The position numbers were made by a program, and so were the translations under genes. The notes under the pieces were generated by a model, which did not search any database, was not told the DNA's origin, and was given only the letters and a program-made list of their open reading frames with translations. Positions 17,947 to 26,232 of a DNA stretch of 64,000 bases are shown here, piece after piece. This stretch comes from Streptomyces hydrogenans. Lineage in GTDB: Bacteria; Actinomycetota; Actinomycetes; Streptomycetales; Streptomycetaceae. Position 1 is the first letter of the stretch; each line of letters opens with the position of its first letter. The stretch is taken from assembly GCF_014656075.1 (NCBI RefSeq), contig NZ_BNBS01000001.1:1-64000 (forward strand). The letters run 5' to 3'.

Positions 17947-18492
17947 TCACGCGGTGCCGGGCACCGGGCCGCACAGCTGGTTCCCCGGTTCGGCCGGGTC
18001 GTCGCTGATCCAGAACTGGATCCACAGTTCGGTGAACTCGGGGCGGCTGAGGTGCCCGTCCCCGTCCCGGTCGAGGCGGTCGAAGACGTCGGCGACGTCG
18101 ACGCTCTCGCCGTGCCAGGTGTCGACGAGCCGCCGGTGCTCGGAGGGCGAGATGCGGCCGTCGCCGTTCTCGTCGACGGCGTCGAAGACGGTCTCGGCGG
18201 TCGCGGCGACGACCTCGCGCAGGGTGGGCAGCAGATCCACCATGGCGAGGAGCTCGTCCAGGTCGACCCTGCCGTCGCCGTTCGTGTCCACGTGCGCCGC
18301 GAGCAGGTCCCACCAGCCCAGCATGAGCGCGTCCACGCGCCCGGCCAGTTCGGATCCCGGCCGCACCCGGGGCAGGCCCCGCCAACGGGCCGCGAGGGCC
18401 TGGAAGTCCCGCTGGTCGAGGTAGCCGTTGTCGTCGGCGTCGAAGGCGCGGAACATGCTGACGAGCTTGGCGCGCTGGAAGTCACTTGCCAC
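17947..18492 (-). CDS. EF-hand calcium-binding protein (calerythrin-like)
   Basis: 181 residues from GTG 18492. Four 12-residue EF-hand loops are visible at 18-29, 69-80, 107-118 and 141-152, each starting with Asp and with Gly at position 6. Loops 2-4 end in Glu (for example DTNGDGRVDLDE); loop 1 ends in Asp, so it may bind weakly or prefer magnesium. Length and four-loop layout match calerythrin/sarcoplasmic calcium-binding proteins of actinomycetes, cytoplasmic calcium buffers or sensors. An AGAGAGG site precedes the GTG. Confidence 0.92.
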   Translation of the reverse strand: MASDFQRAKLVSMFRAFDADDNGYLDQRDFQALAARWRGLPRVRPGSELAGRVDALMLGWWDLLAAHVDTNGDGRVDLDELLAMVDLLPTLREVVAATAETVFDAVDENGDGRISPSEHRRLVDTWHGESVDVADVFDRLDRDGDGHLSRPEFTELWIQFWISDDPAEPGNQLCGPVPGTA

Positions 18493-18629
18493 GGTCGGCC
18501 TCTCTGTCGGATCTCCGGCGATCCTGCCCACCCGGCGGCCGTGCCCGAACGGCGCGCGGTGGCGCGGAGGGGCGTGCGACAGGGCGCGCGGCGCGGTCGG
18601 CGGCTCCCGGGGCTCCGCGCCCGACGGTC

Positions 18630-19337
18630 TCACCCGGCCTTCGGGGCGAAGGGGCCGTCCAGCGCCGCCCATTGCAGCAGCAGGATCGTCTTGCCGTCGA
18701 CGATGCGGCCGTCGCGGGTCATGGCCAGGGCCTCCGCGAAGGGCACTTCGAGGACCTCGATGTCCTCGCCCTCCGACGCGAGGCCGCCACCGGCGCCGGT
18801 GCGGTCGGCGGCGGTGTAGGGGGCGGCGTAGAAGTGCAGGCGTTCGGTGACCGAGCCCGGGCTCATGTAGGCGTCGAGCACGTGGGCGACCGGGCCGAGC
18901 GTGACGCCGAGCTCCTCGGCGGCCTCGCGCCGGACGGCGGCGAGCGGGGCGTCGCCGTCGAGCAGTCCGGCGGCGACCTCGACGAGCATGCCGTCCGGGT
19001 GGTCGTTGACGTAGGCGGGGTAGCGGAACTGGCGGGTGAGCAGCACGCGACCGCGCTCGCGGTCGTACGGCAGGACCGCCGCGCCGTTGCCCCGGTCGTA
19101 CGTCTCGCGCTGCTGGGACTCCCAGCGCCCGTCGCGCCGGCGGTAGTCGAAGGTCGTGCGGCGCAGGACGTGCCAGCCCCGGGAGGTGAGCTCCACGTCG
19201 CGGACGACGACGTCGGCGTTGCGGTCCAGGTCGCGTCCGGCCCGGTCGAGACCGGTGCGGCCCCGGTGGTCGGGGGTGTCGGTGCCGGGCAGGGCGTCGG
19301 GGGTGCGGACGGGCACGGGGTTCGGCTGGTCGGTCAT
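18630..19337 (-). CDS. NUDIX hydrolase (GDP-mannose/ADP-ribose pyrophosphatase-like)
   Basis: 235 residues. The Nudix box is at AGLLDGDAPLAAVRREAAEELG: the metal-binding REAAEE core is intact but the first Glu of the GX5E part is Ala. VVRDVELTSRGWHVLRRTTFDYRR and AYMSPGSVTERLHFYAA resemble NudK, a GDP-sugar/ADP-ribose pyrophosphatase. TATCGT lies 8 nt before the ATG without a ribosome site, suggesting a leaderless mRNA. It is divergent from the DeoR gene. Confidence 0.88.
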   Translation of the reverse strand: MTDQPNPVPVRTPDALPGTDTPDHRGRTGLDRAGRDLDRNADVVVRDVELTSRGWHVLRRTTFDYRRRDGRWESQQRETYDRGNGAAVLPYDRERGRVLLTRQFRYPAYVNDHPDGMLVEVAAGLLDGDAPLAAVRREAAEELGVTLGPVAHVLDAYMSPGSVTERLHFYAAPYTAADRTGAGGGLASEGEDIEVLEVPFAEALAMTRDGRIVDGKTILLLQWAALDGPFAPKAG

Positions 19338-19394
19338 GGCGCGCTACGATACAGCCCACTGGACATAAACGTGCAAGACTGTGAAGGAGTACGC

Positions 19395-20150
19395 ATGCTG
19401 GCCGCCCAACGGCGCGCGCACCTGCTGGACCTGCTCGCCCGGCAGGGGAAGATCGTGGCCAAGGACGTCGCCGCGGACCTGGGGATCTCCGAGGACAGCG
19501 TGCGCCGCGACCTGCGCGACCTCGCGTCCGAGGGGCTCTGCCAGCGCGTCTACGGCGGGGCGCTGCCGGTCTCCCCGGCCGTGGCGGACTACGCCGCCCG
19601 GCAGTCCGTCGCCCCGGAGGGCAAGCGGCGGATCGCCCTGGCCGCCGCCGCGCTCGTGCGGCCCGGCAGCGCCCTGATCCTGGACGGCGGCACCACCGCC
19701 CTCGCCGTGGCCCGCGCCCTGGCGCCGGAGCTGGACTGCACCGTGATCACCCACAGCCCGACCGTCGCGACCGCGCTGCTGGACCATCCGAAGGCCGAGG
19801 TCTTCCTGCTCGGGGGCCGTCTCTTCAAGCACTCCGCGGTCACCTGCGGCGCGGCCGCCGCCGAGGCCGCCCAGAACGTCTCGGCCGACCTGTTCCTGCT
19901 GGGCGTCACCGGCGTCCACCCGGACGCGGGCCTCACCACAGGCGACGCCGAGGAGGCGGCGATGAAGCGGGCCCTGGCCGCGCGGGCCGCCGACACGTAC
20001 GTCCTCGCCTCCTCCGAGAAGATCGGCGCGGCCTCGCGCTTCCGCGTGCTCCCCTGGGAGGGCGTCACCGGCCTGCTCACCGACGCCGACCCCCACCACC
20101 CGGTCCTGCGCTCGCTCGCGGCGCGGGGGGTCGAGGTCCTGGCGGCCTGA
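19395..20150 (+). CDS. DeoR-family transcriptional regulator
   Basis: 251 residues from ATG 19395 with GAAGGAG at 19383-19389. The N-terminal DeoR helix-turn-helix (RRAHLLDLLARQGKIVAKDVAADLGISEDSVRRDLRDL) is followed by a sugar-phosphate-sensing DeoRC domain (ILDGGTTALAVARAL, VFLLGGRLF, LFLLGVTGVHPDAGLTTG, ASSEKIG). Such proteins respond to phosphorylated sugars. The divergent NUDIX gene, 57 bp away, is a likely target. Confidence 0.92.
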   Translation: MLAAQRRAHLLDLLARQGKIVAKDVAADLGISEDSVRRDLRDLASEGLCQRVYGGALPVSPAVADYAARQSVAPEGKRRIALAAAALVRPGSALILDGGTTALAVARALAPELDCTVITHSPTVATALLDHPKAEVFLLGGRLFKHSAVTCGAAAAEAAQNVSADLFLLGVTGVHPDAGLTTGDAEEAAMKRALAARAADTYVLASSEKIGAASRFRVLPWEGVTGLLTDADPHHPVLRSLAARGVEVLAA

Positions 20151-20234
20151 CGACGGCCGGCGGCGCGGCGCATGGCCCGCCGTCCGATGGGTAGCCGCCG
20201 GGGCGACGAGCTGTCCGGGCCGAAGGAGGGCACG

Positions 20235-20639
20235 GTGCCGTTCCCCACGCGACGTCACATCGACATCGAAGGCCCCCACGCGGTGCGGCGGGCCAGGGAA
20301 GAGGTCCGCCGTCTCGTCCGGGAGACGGCGGGCGGCGACGTGCCGCCGCGCCGGACCGCCGAGGACGACGCGGCGCTGGTGGTGAGCGAGGTCGTGACGA
20401 ACGCCGTCCGGCACGGCGGCGGGGTCTGCGCGCTGGACCTGGCGGTGGGGCCCGACGGGCTCGACATCGCCGTCACGGACCGCAGCACCCGCCTCCCGTA
20501 CCTCCGGCAACCGTCCCTGACCGGCGAGGGCGGTCTCGGCCTGGGCATCGTCGCCCGGCTCGCGGACGCCGTGACGACCTGTGCCGCGGCGGGACCGGGC
20601 GAGGGGAAGGCCGTCCACGTCCACCTGCGGCTCTCCTGA
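20235..20639 (+). CDS. RsbW-like anti-sigma factor / ATP-binding protein
   Basis: 134 residues from GTG 20235, placed by AAGGAGGG at 20223-20230. The HATPase_c fold has the N-box Glu52-x3-Asn56 in SEVVTNAVRHG, G1 (IAVTDRS) and G2 (GEGGLGLGIV). Small Streptomyces proteins of this type are anti-sigma serine kinases or related ATP-binding regulators. The STAS protein that begins about 100 bp downstream is its natural partner. Confidence 0.88.
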   Translation: MPFPTRRHIDIEGPHAVRRAREEVRRLVRETAGGDVPPRRTAEDDAALVVSEVVTNAVRHGGGVCALDLAVGPDGLDIAVTDRSTRLPYLRQPSLTGEGGLGLGIVARLADAVTTCAAAGPGEGKAVHVHLRLS

Positions 20640-20746
20640 CGGCGCCGCGCCCCCAGCGATACACGAAACAACTTTCACGTAAATATTGACGTATAACCGT
20701 CGAGAGGCAGACACTCGGGGTGAGGCCCCTCCACCCGGGAGGAAAC
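20640..20746 (+). promoter_or_regulatory. AT-rich promoter region before the STAS gene
   Basis: This stretch is much richer in A and T than its surroundings (about 20655-20700), with TTGACG at 20686 and TATAAC at 20692 as hexamers. They are too close to pair with each other, so the exact promoter is unresolved. It suggests the STAS gene has its own promoter. Confidence 0.4.
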
Positions 20747-21163
20747 ATGACCCCACCACCGGCGGACCCGACCCCCTCACTGTTCCCGGACGCCCCCGAC
20801 GACCCCCGGATCCGGGTCGAGGCCGAACCGACCACGACCGGGACCCTGCTCCGACTCGGCGGCGAGATCGACATGGACACCGCCCACCAGCTGGACACGG
20901 CACTCAGGCGCGCCCTGTCCGACGGCGGCGGGCGGCGCCTCCTCTCCCTCGACCTGTCAGAGGTGACGTTCTGCGACTCCACGGGCCTGAACACACTGCT
21001 GCGCGCACGCCAGCGGGCCCTGGACCGGCACGTCTCCCTGTCCATCACCGCGGTGAGCGAGCAGGTGGCGCACCTGCTCGACATCACGCGGACCGCGCCC
21101 CTCTTCGGGCTCCCGCCCTCCCGGGCCCGCCGGAGCTCCGACGTGCCGCGGCCCCGACCCTGA
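20747..21163 (+). CDS. STAS-domain anti-anti-sigma factor
   Basis: 138 residues from ATG 20747, placed by GGGAGGAAAC. The STAS fold is shown by GGEIDMDTAHQLDTAL and LDLSEVTFCDSTGLNTLL. Ser78 in DSTG is the usual phosphorylation site of SpoIIAA/RsbV/BldG-type antagonists. When unphosphorylated such proteins bind the anti-sigma kinase and free a sigma factor. With the preceding ATP-binding protein it forms a partner-switching pair; no sigma factor gene is adjacent. Confidence 0.9.
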   Translation: MTPPPADPTPSLFPDAPDDPRIRVEAEPTTTGTLLRLGGEIDMDTAHQLDTALRRALSDGGGRRLLSLDLSEVTFCDSTGLNTLLRARQRALDRHVSLSITAVSEQVAHLLDITRTAPLFGLPPSRARRSSDVPRPRP

Positions 21164-21184
21164 GGCCCCGCGCACGGCCGTCGG

Positions 21185-22723
21185 TCAGCAGCGCACGTCG
21201 GCGTCCGGGCGCTCCCCCGTCAGCAGGAACCGGGTGACGGTGCGGTCCCCGCAGGCGTTGCCGGCCCCGCCGGCGGCGGTCAGGTACACGCCGTGGCCAC
21301 CCCGGTCGACCGAGACGAGCCGGGCCCGCTCGCCGAGCGCCGCGCGCATCCTCAGCCCGGAGGCGTGCGGGGTCGCCGGGTCCCGCAGGTTCTGGATCAT
21401 CAGGATGTTCGACGGCCCGTCGTCGGTGAGCCGGACCGGCTTCTCGACCGCCCCGCCCTTCCAGAAGGCGCAGGGCGTGACGTTGGCGGGCATGCCGCCG
21501 GTGAGCGGGTACCGGGCCCGGTCGGCGGCGACCGCCCGGGCGTAGGCCGGTACGGAACGGGGCCAGTCGACGTCGTTGCAGATCACGCCGACGGTGACGG
21601 CGGCCGCCTCGTCGGGCATCGCCCCGGACAGCTCGGGCGGCAGCACCGGCGACGCCTCCGGGTCGAGGACCTGGTCGACGAGGAGCGCGAAGGCGGGGAA
21701 GGCGGCGTCGGAGTAGAGGGCGAGCTGGAGCGCCTGCCGGAAGGAGGCGCCGTCGAGCACCGCTCCCGGCACGGTGGTGGCGCGGGGCGCGCGGTCGAGC
21801 CGCGCGGCCAGGTCGAGCACGAGCGTCCGTACGCCCTCCGGGGTGTCGGCCAGCCGCAGCCCGTCGCCGGCGCGGTCCGGGTGGGAGGCCCAGGCGGCGA
21901 AGTCCGGGAAGCGGTCCTCGGCCCCCTTCGCCATGTCGGCGAGCCAGCCGTACGCGACCCGGCGCGGGTCCGGGTCGGCGCTGCTGTCCAGGACCCACCG
22001 GTCGGTCCGCCCCGGGTGTTCCTGCGCGTACCGGGCGGCGACGTAGGTGCCGTACGAGGTGGCCCACGCGGACACCTTCTCCTCGCCGAGCGCCTGCCGC
22101 AGGAGTTCCATGTCCCGCACCTGGTTGGCGGTGGTGAGGCCGCGCAGCACGGCGCCGCCGTTGCGGGCGCAGGCGTCGGCGATCCGCCGGGCCCGCTCCG
22201 CGTTGGCCGCGATCGACCCGTCGGCGGCGGGCCAGGAGCGCACGGTCACCATCCACCGGTCCTCCGCCGCCAGCCCGCACCGCGCCTTGGTGGAGCCGCC
22301 GACCCCGCGCGGGTCGAAGGCCACCAGGTCGTAGGCCCCGCCCGTCTCCTTCGCGAGCGCCGCGCCCTTCTGCGCGAGCCGCTGCACGCCGGAACCGCCC
22401 GGCCCGCCCGGGATCACGATCAGCGTCCCGCGCCGCGCCTCCGGCCGGGCGGAGGCCAGCCGGGAGACCGCCAGCTCGATCCGGGGCCCGGTGGGGTCGG
22501 CGTGGTCGAGCGGCACCGAGAGGACGGCGCACCGCTGCCCGTCGGCCGCCTTCACCGAGGCGGCGCAGTCGCCCCACGACAGGGCGCCCCCGGCGGCGGC
22601 GCTCGCGGCGGCGGGGGCATCGGCATGGGCCGCGCCTCCGACGGCGACGAGTCCCGCCGAGGCGAGCACGGCGGCGGAGAGGGCGGAGGCGGCAAGTGAC
22701 GTACGAACACGAGGAGTTGTCAT
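21185..22723 (-). CDS. Secreted tripeptidyl aminopeptidase (TAP/Slp family alpha/beta hydrolase)
   Basis: 512 residues from ATG 22723, with GGTGAGGG upstream; a longer frame to 22918 is not protein-like. A signal peptide covers about residues 1-35. The alpha/beta hydrolase core has the oxyanion region IPGGPGGSG, the nucleophile in TSYGTY, FDPRGVGGS, and a C-terminal TAP-like domain with RDPATP and the catalytic-His stretch GGHGVY. Cysteines in the core and at the extreme C-terminus fit an extracellular disulfide protein. It removes N-terminal peptides or cleaves prosubstrates outside the cell. Confidence 0.92.
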   Translation of the reverse strand: MTTPRVRTSLAASALSAAVLASAGLVAVGGAAHADAPAAASAAAGGALSWGDCAASVKAADGQRCAVLSVPLDHADPTGPRIELAVSRLASARPEARRGTLIVIPGGPGGSGVQRLAQKGAALAKETGGAYDLVAFDPRGVGGSTKARCGLAAEDRWMVTVRSWPAADGSIAANAERARRIADACARNGGAVLRGLTTANQVRDMELLRQALGEEKVSAWATSYGTYVAARYAQEHPGRTDRWVLDSSADPDPRRVAYGWLADMAKGAEDRFPDFAAWASHPDRAGDGLRLADTPEGVRTLVLDLAARLDRAPRATTVPGAVLDGASFRQALQLALYSDAAFPAFALLVDQVLDPEASPVLPPELSGAMPDEAAAVTVGVICNDVDWPRSVPAYARAVAADRARYPLTGGMPANVTPCAFWKGGAVEKPVRLTDDGPSNILMIQNLRDPATPHASGLRMRAALGERARLVSVDRGGHGVYLTAAGGAGNACGDRTVTRFLLTGERPDADVRC

Positions 22724-22835
22724 GCCCTCACCCTGCCGTCCGGGGGCCCGGCGGCCCATCCGGGCACCCGGCCCGTCGGAGGTGGGGCCACCCCCCTCCC
22801 GGTACGGCCCAGTGGGGCAAAGAGTGCGCCTGAAA

Positions 22836-22846
22836 CTTGCTGCAAG
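22836..22846. promoter_or_regulatory. Small palindrome CTTGC-T-GCAAG upstream of DinB gene
   Basis: An 11-bp palindrome within TGAAACTTGCTGCAAGAG, followed by a related TTTGCA half site, lies 26-36 bp before the DinB start. It resembles LacI/GalR-family operators of the CTTGC-GCAAG type found before actinomycete sugar genes, but the neighbouring gene is not a sugar gene, so the role is uncertain. Confidence 0.3.
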
Positions 22847-22871
22847 AGTTTGCATCAGAGAGGGAACAGCC

Positions 22872-24320
22872 ATGCCGGGATTCGCCCCTCCCGTCTCCGA
22901 CGAGCGCTCGGCGCTCACCGCCTACCTCGCCCACCAGCGGCGCGCGCTGCGGGTCACCGCCCACGGCCTGACGGACGCCCAGGCCCGCAGCGCGGCCTCC
23001 GCGGGGGAGCTGAGCGTCGGCGGGCTGATCAAGCACGCGGCGCGCTGCGAGACGTTCTGGACGGATCTGATCGTCCACGGCGACCGGGGGCCGCGGCGCG
23101 CGGCGGACGAGTCGGACGCCGACGAGTTCCACCTCGCTCCGCACGAGAGCCTGGCCTGGGCCCTGGCCGAGCACGCCGCGGCGGCCGAACGCACCGACGC
23201 GGTGATCGCGGGCGTCGCGGACCTCGGTCAGGCCGTCCCGGTGCCGCGGGGGCTGCCCTGGTTCCCCGCCGAGGTCGGGGAATGGTCGGTGCGCTGGGTC
23301 CTGCTCCACCTCATCGAGGAGACGGCCCGGCACGGAGGCCACGCCGACGTCATCCGCGAGGCCGTCGACGGCGCCACCCACTACCCGCTGCTCGCCGCGG
23401 CCGAGGCGTGGCCCGACCCCTGGTTCCGGCCGTGGGAGCCCCCGCCGGCACCGGCCGGCCCACCCCCGCGCCCGACTCCCCCGGCCTGTCGGGCGGCGCG
23501 GGTGCGGCCGCCGGTGGCAGAGTGGCGGCATGTGCGGCCGATACGCTTCCACCCGCAGCCCCCAGGAGCTGACCCGGCTCTTCCAGGTGACCGACTGGCG
23601 GCCGGAGGAGACCCTGGAACCCAGCTGGAACGTCGCGCCCACCGACCTCGTGTACGCCGTCCTGGAGCGCGCGGACCGGGACGGCGACGACCGGGTCCGC
23701 CGCGAACTGCGGGCGCTGCGGTGGGGCCTGGTGCCCTCGTGGTCCAAGGACCCCGGAGCGGGCGCCCGGATGATCAACGCCCGGGTCGAGACGGCGCACG
23801 AGAAGCCCGCCTACCGCAGCGCCTTCGCCCGGCGCCGCTGCCTCCTGCCCGCCGACGGCTTCTACGAGTGGGAGCGGGTGAAGGACGAGGCGACGGGAAA
23901 GCCCCGCAAGCAGCCCTACTTCATCCACCCGGCCGACGGCGAGCCGATGGCCATGGCGGGCCTGTACGAGTACTGGCGCGACCCCGCCGTCACCGACGAC
24001 GACGATCCGGCCGCCTGGCTGACCACCTGCACGATCCTCACCACCGAGGCGACCGACGCGGCCGGCCGGGTCCACCCCCGGATGCCGCTCGCCCTCTCCC
24101 CCGACCACTACGCCGACTGGCTCGACCCCCACCACCACGACACCGCCGACCTCCGCGCCCTGCTCGGGCGGCCCGCCCACGGACGTCTCGACGTCCGGGC
24201 CGTCTCCCCGGCCGTGAACAACGTGCGCAACAACGGCCCCCACCTCCTCGACGCCCCGGCCTGAACCGGGCCGGGCCGCCCCGCGCGCTCAGGCGGGGGG
24301 GCAGGTCGGCGACGCGGTAG
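22872..24320 (+). CDS. DinB-family (DUF664) protein with anomalous 3' extension
   Basis: The family-like part is 22872 to about 23470 (roughly 200 residues): HQRRALRVTAHGLTDAQ, LIKHAARCETFWTD and RWVLLHLIEETARHGGHADVIREAVDG, the mycothiol-dependent DinB/DUF664 pattern with the expected metal-site His near residues 50 and 165. GAGAGGGAA precedes the ATG. Family members normally stop shortly after the PW/WEP region, but this frame has no stop until 24320 and so overlaps the whole SRAP gene in another frame. The extra about 280 residues are Arg/Pro-rich and unlike any domain. Either the natural stop is lost, or a sequence error hides it. Confidence 0.75.
   Translation: MPGFAPPVSDERSALTAYLAHQRRALRVTAHGLTDAQARSAASAGELSVGGLIKHAARCETFWTDLIVHGDRGPRRAADESDADEFHLAPHESLAWALAEHAAAAERTDAVIAGVADLGQAVPVPRGLPWFPAEVGEWSVRWVLLHLIEETARHGGHADVIREAVDGATHYPLLAAAEAWPDPWFRPWEPPPAPAGPPPRPTPPACRAARVRPPVAEWRHVRPIRFHPQPPGADPALPGDRLAAGGDPGTQLERRAHRPRVRRPGARGPGRRRPGPPRTAGAAVGPGALVVQGPRSGRPDDQRPGRDGAREARLPQRLRPAPLPPARRRLLRVGAGEGRGDGKAPQAALLHPPGRRRADGHGGPVRVLARPRRHRRRRSGRLADHLHDPHHRGDRRGRPGPPPDAARPLPRPLRRLARPPPPRHRRPPRPARAARPRTSRRPGRLPGREQRAQQRPPPPRRPGLNRAGPPRALRRGGRSATR
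23530..24264 (+). CDS. SOS response-associated peptidase (YedK/HMCES)
   Basis: 244 residues. SRAP proteins crosslink to abasic sites in single-stranded DNA through Cys2, exposed after removal of the initiator Met. The catalytic set is present: Cys2 (MCGRY), Asn83 (MINARVE), Glu113 (DGFYEWE) and His182 (VHPRMP), matching Cys2/Asn/Glu/His of YedK. NVAPT and RWGLVPSW are also conserved. It is a DNA-damage tolerance gene. Confidence 0.95.
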   Translation: MCGRYASTRSPQELTRLFQVTDWRPEETLEPSWNVAPTDLVYAVLERADRDGDDRVRRELRALRWGLVPSWSKDPGAGARMINARVETAHEKPAYRSAFARRRCLLPADGFYEWERVKDEATGKPRKQPYFIHPADGEPMAMAGLYEYWRDPAVTDDDDPAAWLTTCTILTTEATDAAGRVHPRMPLALSPDHYADWLDPHHHDTADLRALLGRPAHGRLDVRAVSPAVNNVRNNGPHLLDAPA

Positions 24321-24961
24321 CCGACCCCGGGCGTCGTCGTGATGACCGGCGGGTCGCCCAGTTTCCGGCGCAGCCGGCCGACCGTGACCGTCACGGTGTG
24401 GGTGAACGGGTCGGCGTTCTCGTCCCAGACCTGCTCCAGGAGCTCCTCGGTGCTGAGGAACCCCGGGGCCGCGCGCAGCAGCGCCTCCAGGACGGCGAAC
24501 TCCTTGACGGACAGGTCCAGGGGCCGTCCGTCGCGCAGGACGGTGCGGCGCACCGGGTCGAGTTCGAGTCCGGCGGCGCGCAGGGTGCGGGCCCGGGCGG
24601 TCGGCCTGCGGCGGGCCAGGGAACGGACGCGGAGGATCAGCTCCGGGAAGTGGAAGGGCTTCGCGAGGTAGTCGTCGGCGCCGAGGGTCAGGCCGCTGAC
24701 CCGGTCGCCGGGAGCCCCGGCCGCGGTCAGCATCAGCACCATGGGCCGGTCGTCCCGCTCGGTGATCATCTGGCAGAGGGCGTCGCCGTGGATGCCGGGC
24801 AGGTCCCGGTCGAGGAGCACGACGTCGTACGCGTTCAGGTCGAGCCGCTCGGCCGCGGCCAGGCCGTCGTGCGCGACGTCGACGGCCATGCCCTGGTCCC
24901 GCAGCCCCTCGGCGACCACCTCGGCGAGGGACCGCGCGTCCTCCACCACCAGCACCCTCAC
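24289..24961 (-). CDS. OmpR-family response regulator, apparently frameshifted at its last codons
   Basis: Receiver domain with Asp51 as phosphoacceptor, acidic pocket Glu7-Asp8, Thr79 and Lys101, then a winged-helix DNA-binding domain (LSVKEFAVLEALLRAAPGFLSTEELLEQVWD to VGYRVADLPP). It follows the kinase with only 3 bp between genes. In the sequence as given the frame runs on to 24038, across the end of the SRAP gene, adding about 80 low-complexity residues. Seven Gs at 24295-24301 (C7 on the coding strand) explain this: with six, the frame reads LPPA and stops at 24289-24291, the normal length of about 223. Confidence 0.88.
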
Positions 24962-24964
24962 CCG

Positions 24965-26116
24965 TCAGCCCTCCGTACCGGCCGCCGCCGGCAGCTCCAC
25001 CGTGACGCGCAGGCCGCCGGCCGGCCGGGCCAGCAGGACCAGCCGGCCGCCGTGCGCCGCGACGATCGCGGCGACGATCGACAGTCCCAGGCCCGAACTC
25101 CCCTCCGAGCCCGTCCGGTCGGCGCCGAGCCGCTCGAAGGGCTCCGTCAGCCGGTCCACCCGCTCCTGGTCGAGGACGGGGCCGCCGGTCTCGACGACCA
25201 GGCGCGCCCCGCCCGCGTCGTGCGCGGTGGCGAGCCGGATCGTGCCGCCGTCCTCGTTGTGCGCGATCGCGTTGTCGACCAGGTTCTCCACCATGCGGGA
25301 CAGCAGCGGCCGGCTGCCGCGCGTCCGGGCCCCGGCCCGGGTGTCGTCGTCGACGGTCAGTTCCTTCGGGGCGAGGTCGGCGGCGCGGGCGGCCAGCGCC
25401 TCCCGGGCCAGCTCGTCGAGCGCCACGGGGGCCGGGTCGCCGAGGGCGCCGTGCTGGGCCCGGGCGAGCAGCAGGAAGCCGTCGAGCAGGTGGTCGACCC
25501 GGTCGAGCTCGGTCCGGAGCCGGCCGGCGAGCGCCACGGTCTGCGCGGAGGGTTCCGGTTTGGCGACGGCGACGTCCAGCGACGCCCGCATCGTCGCCAG
25601 CGGCGTGCGCAGTTCGTGCGAGGCGTTGCCGACGAACCGCCGCTGGGCGACGAACGAGGCCTCCAGGCGTTCCAGGAGGCCGTCGACGGTGTCGGCGAGC
25701 TCCTTGACCTCGTCGACGGGACCGGCCACGGCCAGCCGCTCGTCCAGGTTCTCCGCCGAGATCCGCCGGGTCGCCGCGGTGATCAGACGCAGCGGCCGCA
25801 GGACCCGGCCCGCGAGGATCCGGCCGAGGAGGAGCGAGAGGCCCGCCATCACCACCAGCGCCACGAGCGAGCCGACCAGCCACTGCCGGCTCGTCTGGGC
25901 GTGGACCTCGGCGAGCTGCCGCCGCACCTCCGCGACCTGCTGCGCGGTGGCGCCGGCGGACGGGTCGGCCGGTGCCTGTCCGGGGGCGACGTCGGTGATC
26001 CGCCCGCCGGACATCAGGTAGGTGAGGGCGAGGAGGACGATCCCGGAGCCGAGGAACCCCGCGGCGTACAGGAGGGTGAAGCGCCGTCCGACGGTACCGC
26101 TGCGCAACCTGCTCAT
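24965..26116 (-). CDS. Sensor histidine kinase
   Basis: 383 residues from ATG 26116, placed by GAAGAGGAG. Layout: one membrane helix near 13-33, an extracytoplasmic loop, a second helix near 80-105, HAMP, a HisKA domain with His167 in NASHELRTPL, and HATPase with Asn in RMVENLVDNAIAHN and GSSGLGLSIV. It is the upstream member of a two-gene operon with the response regulator and is divergent from the membrane protein at 26233, the likely regulated target. Confidence 0.93.
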   Translation of the reverse strand: MSRLRSGTVGRRFTLLYAAGFLGSGIVLLALTYLMSGGRITDVAPGQAPADPSAGATAQQVAEVRRQLAEVHAQTSRQWLVGSLVALVVMAGLSLLLGRILAGRVLRPLRLITAATRRISAENLDERLAVAGPVDEVKELADTVDGLLERLEASFVAQRRFVGNASHELRTPLATMRASLDVAVAKPEPSAQTVALAGRLRTELDRVDHLLDGFLLLARAQHGALGDPAPVALDELAREALAARAADLAPKELTVDDDTRAGARTRGSRPLLSRMVENLVDNAIAHNEDGGTIRLATAHDAGGARLVVETGGPVLDQERVDRLTEPFERLGADRTGSEGSSGLGLSIVAAIVAAHGGRLVLLARPAGGLRVTVELPAAAGTEG

Positions 26117-26232
26117 GCTCCTCTTCCCGCCGTCGGCGTCCTGCCCGGGCCCCAGCATGCCCCGTCGGACCTCACAGCGGTGTAACAGGGACCGTTCGGG
26201 CCGCGTGAGGGCCCGGTCCGTAGACAGGTCCC

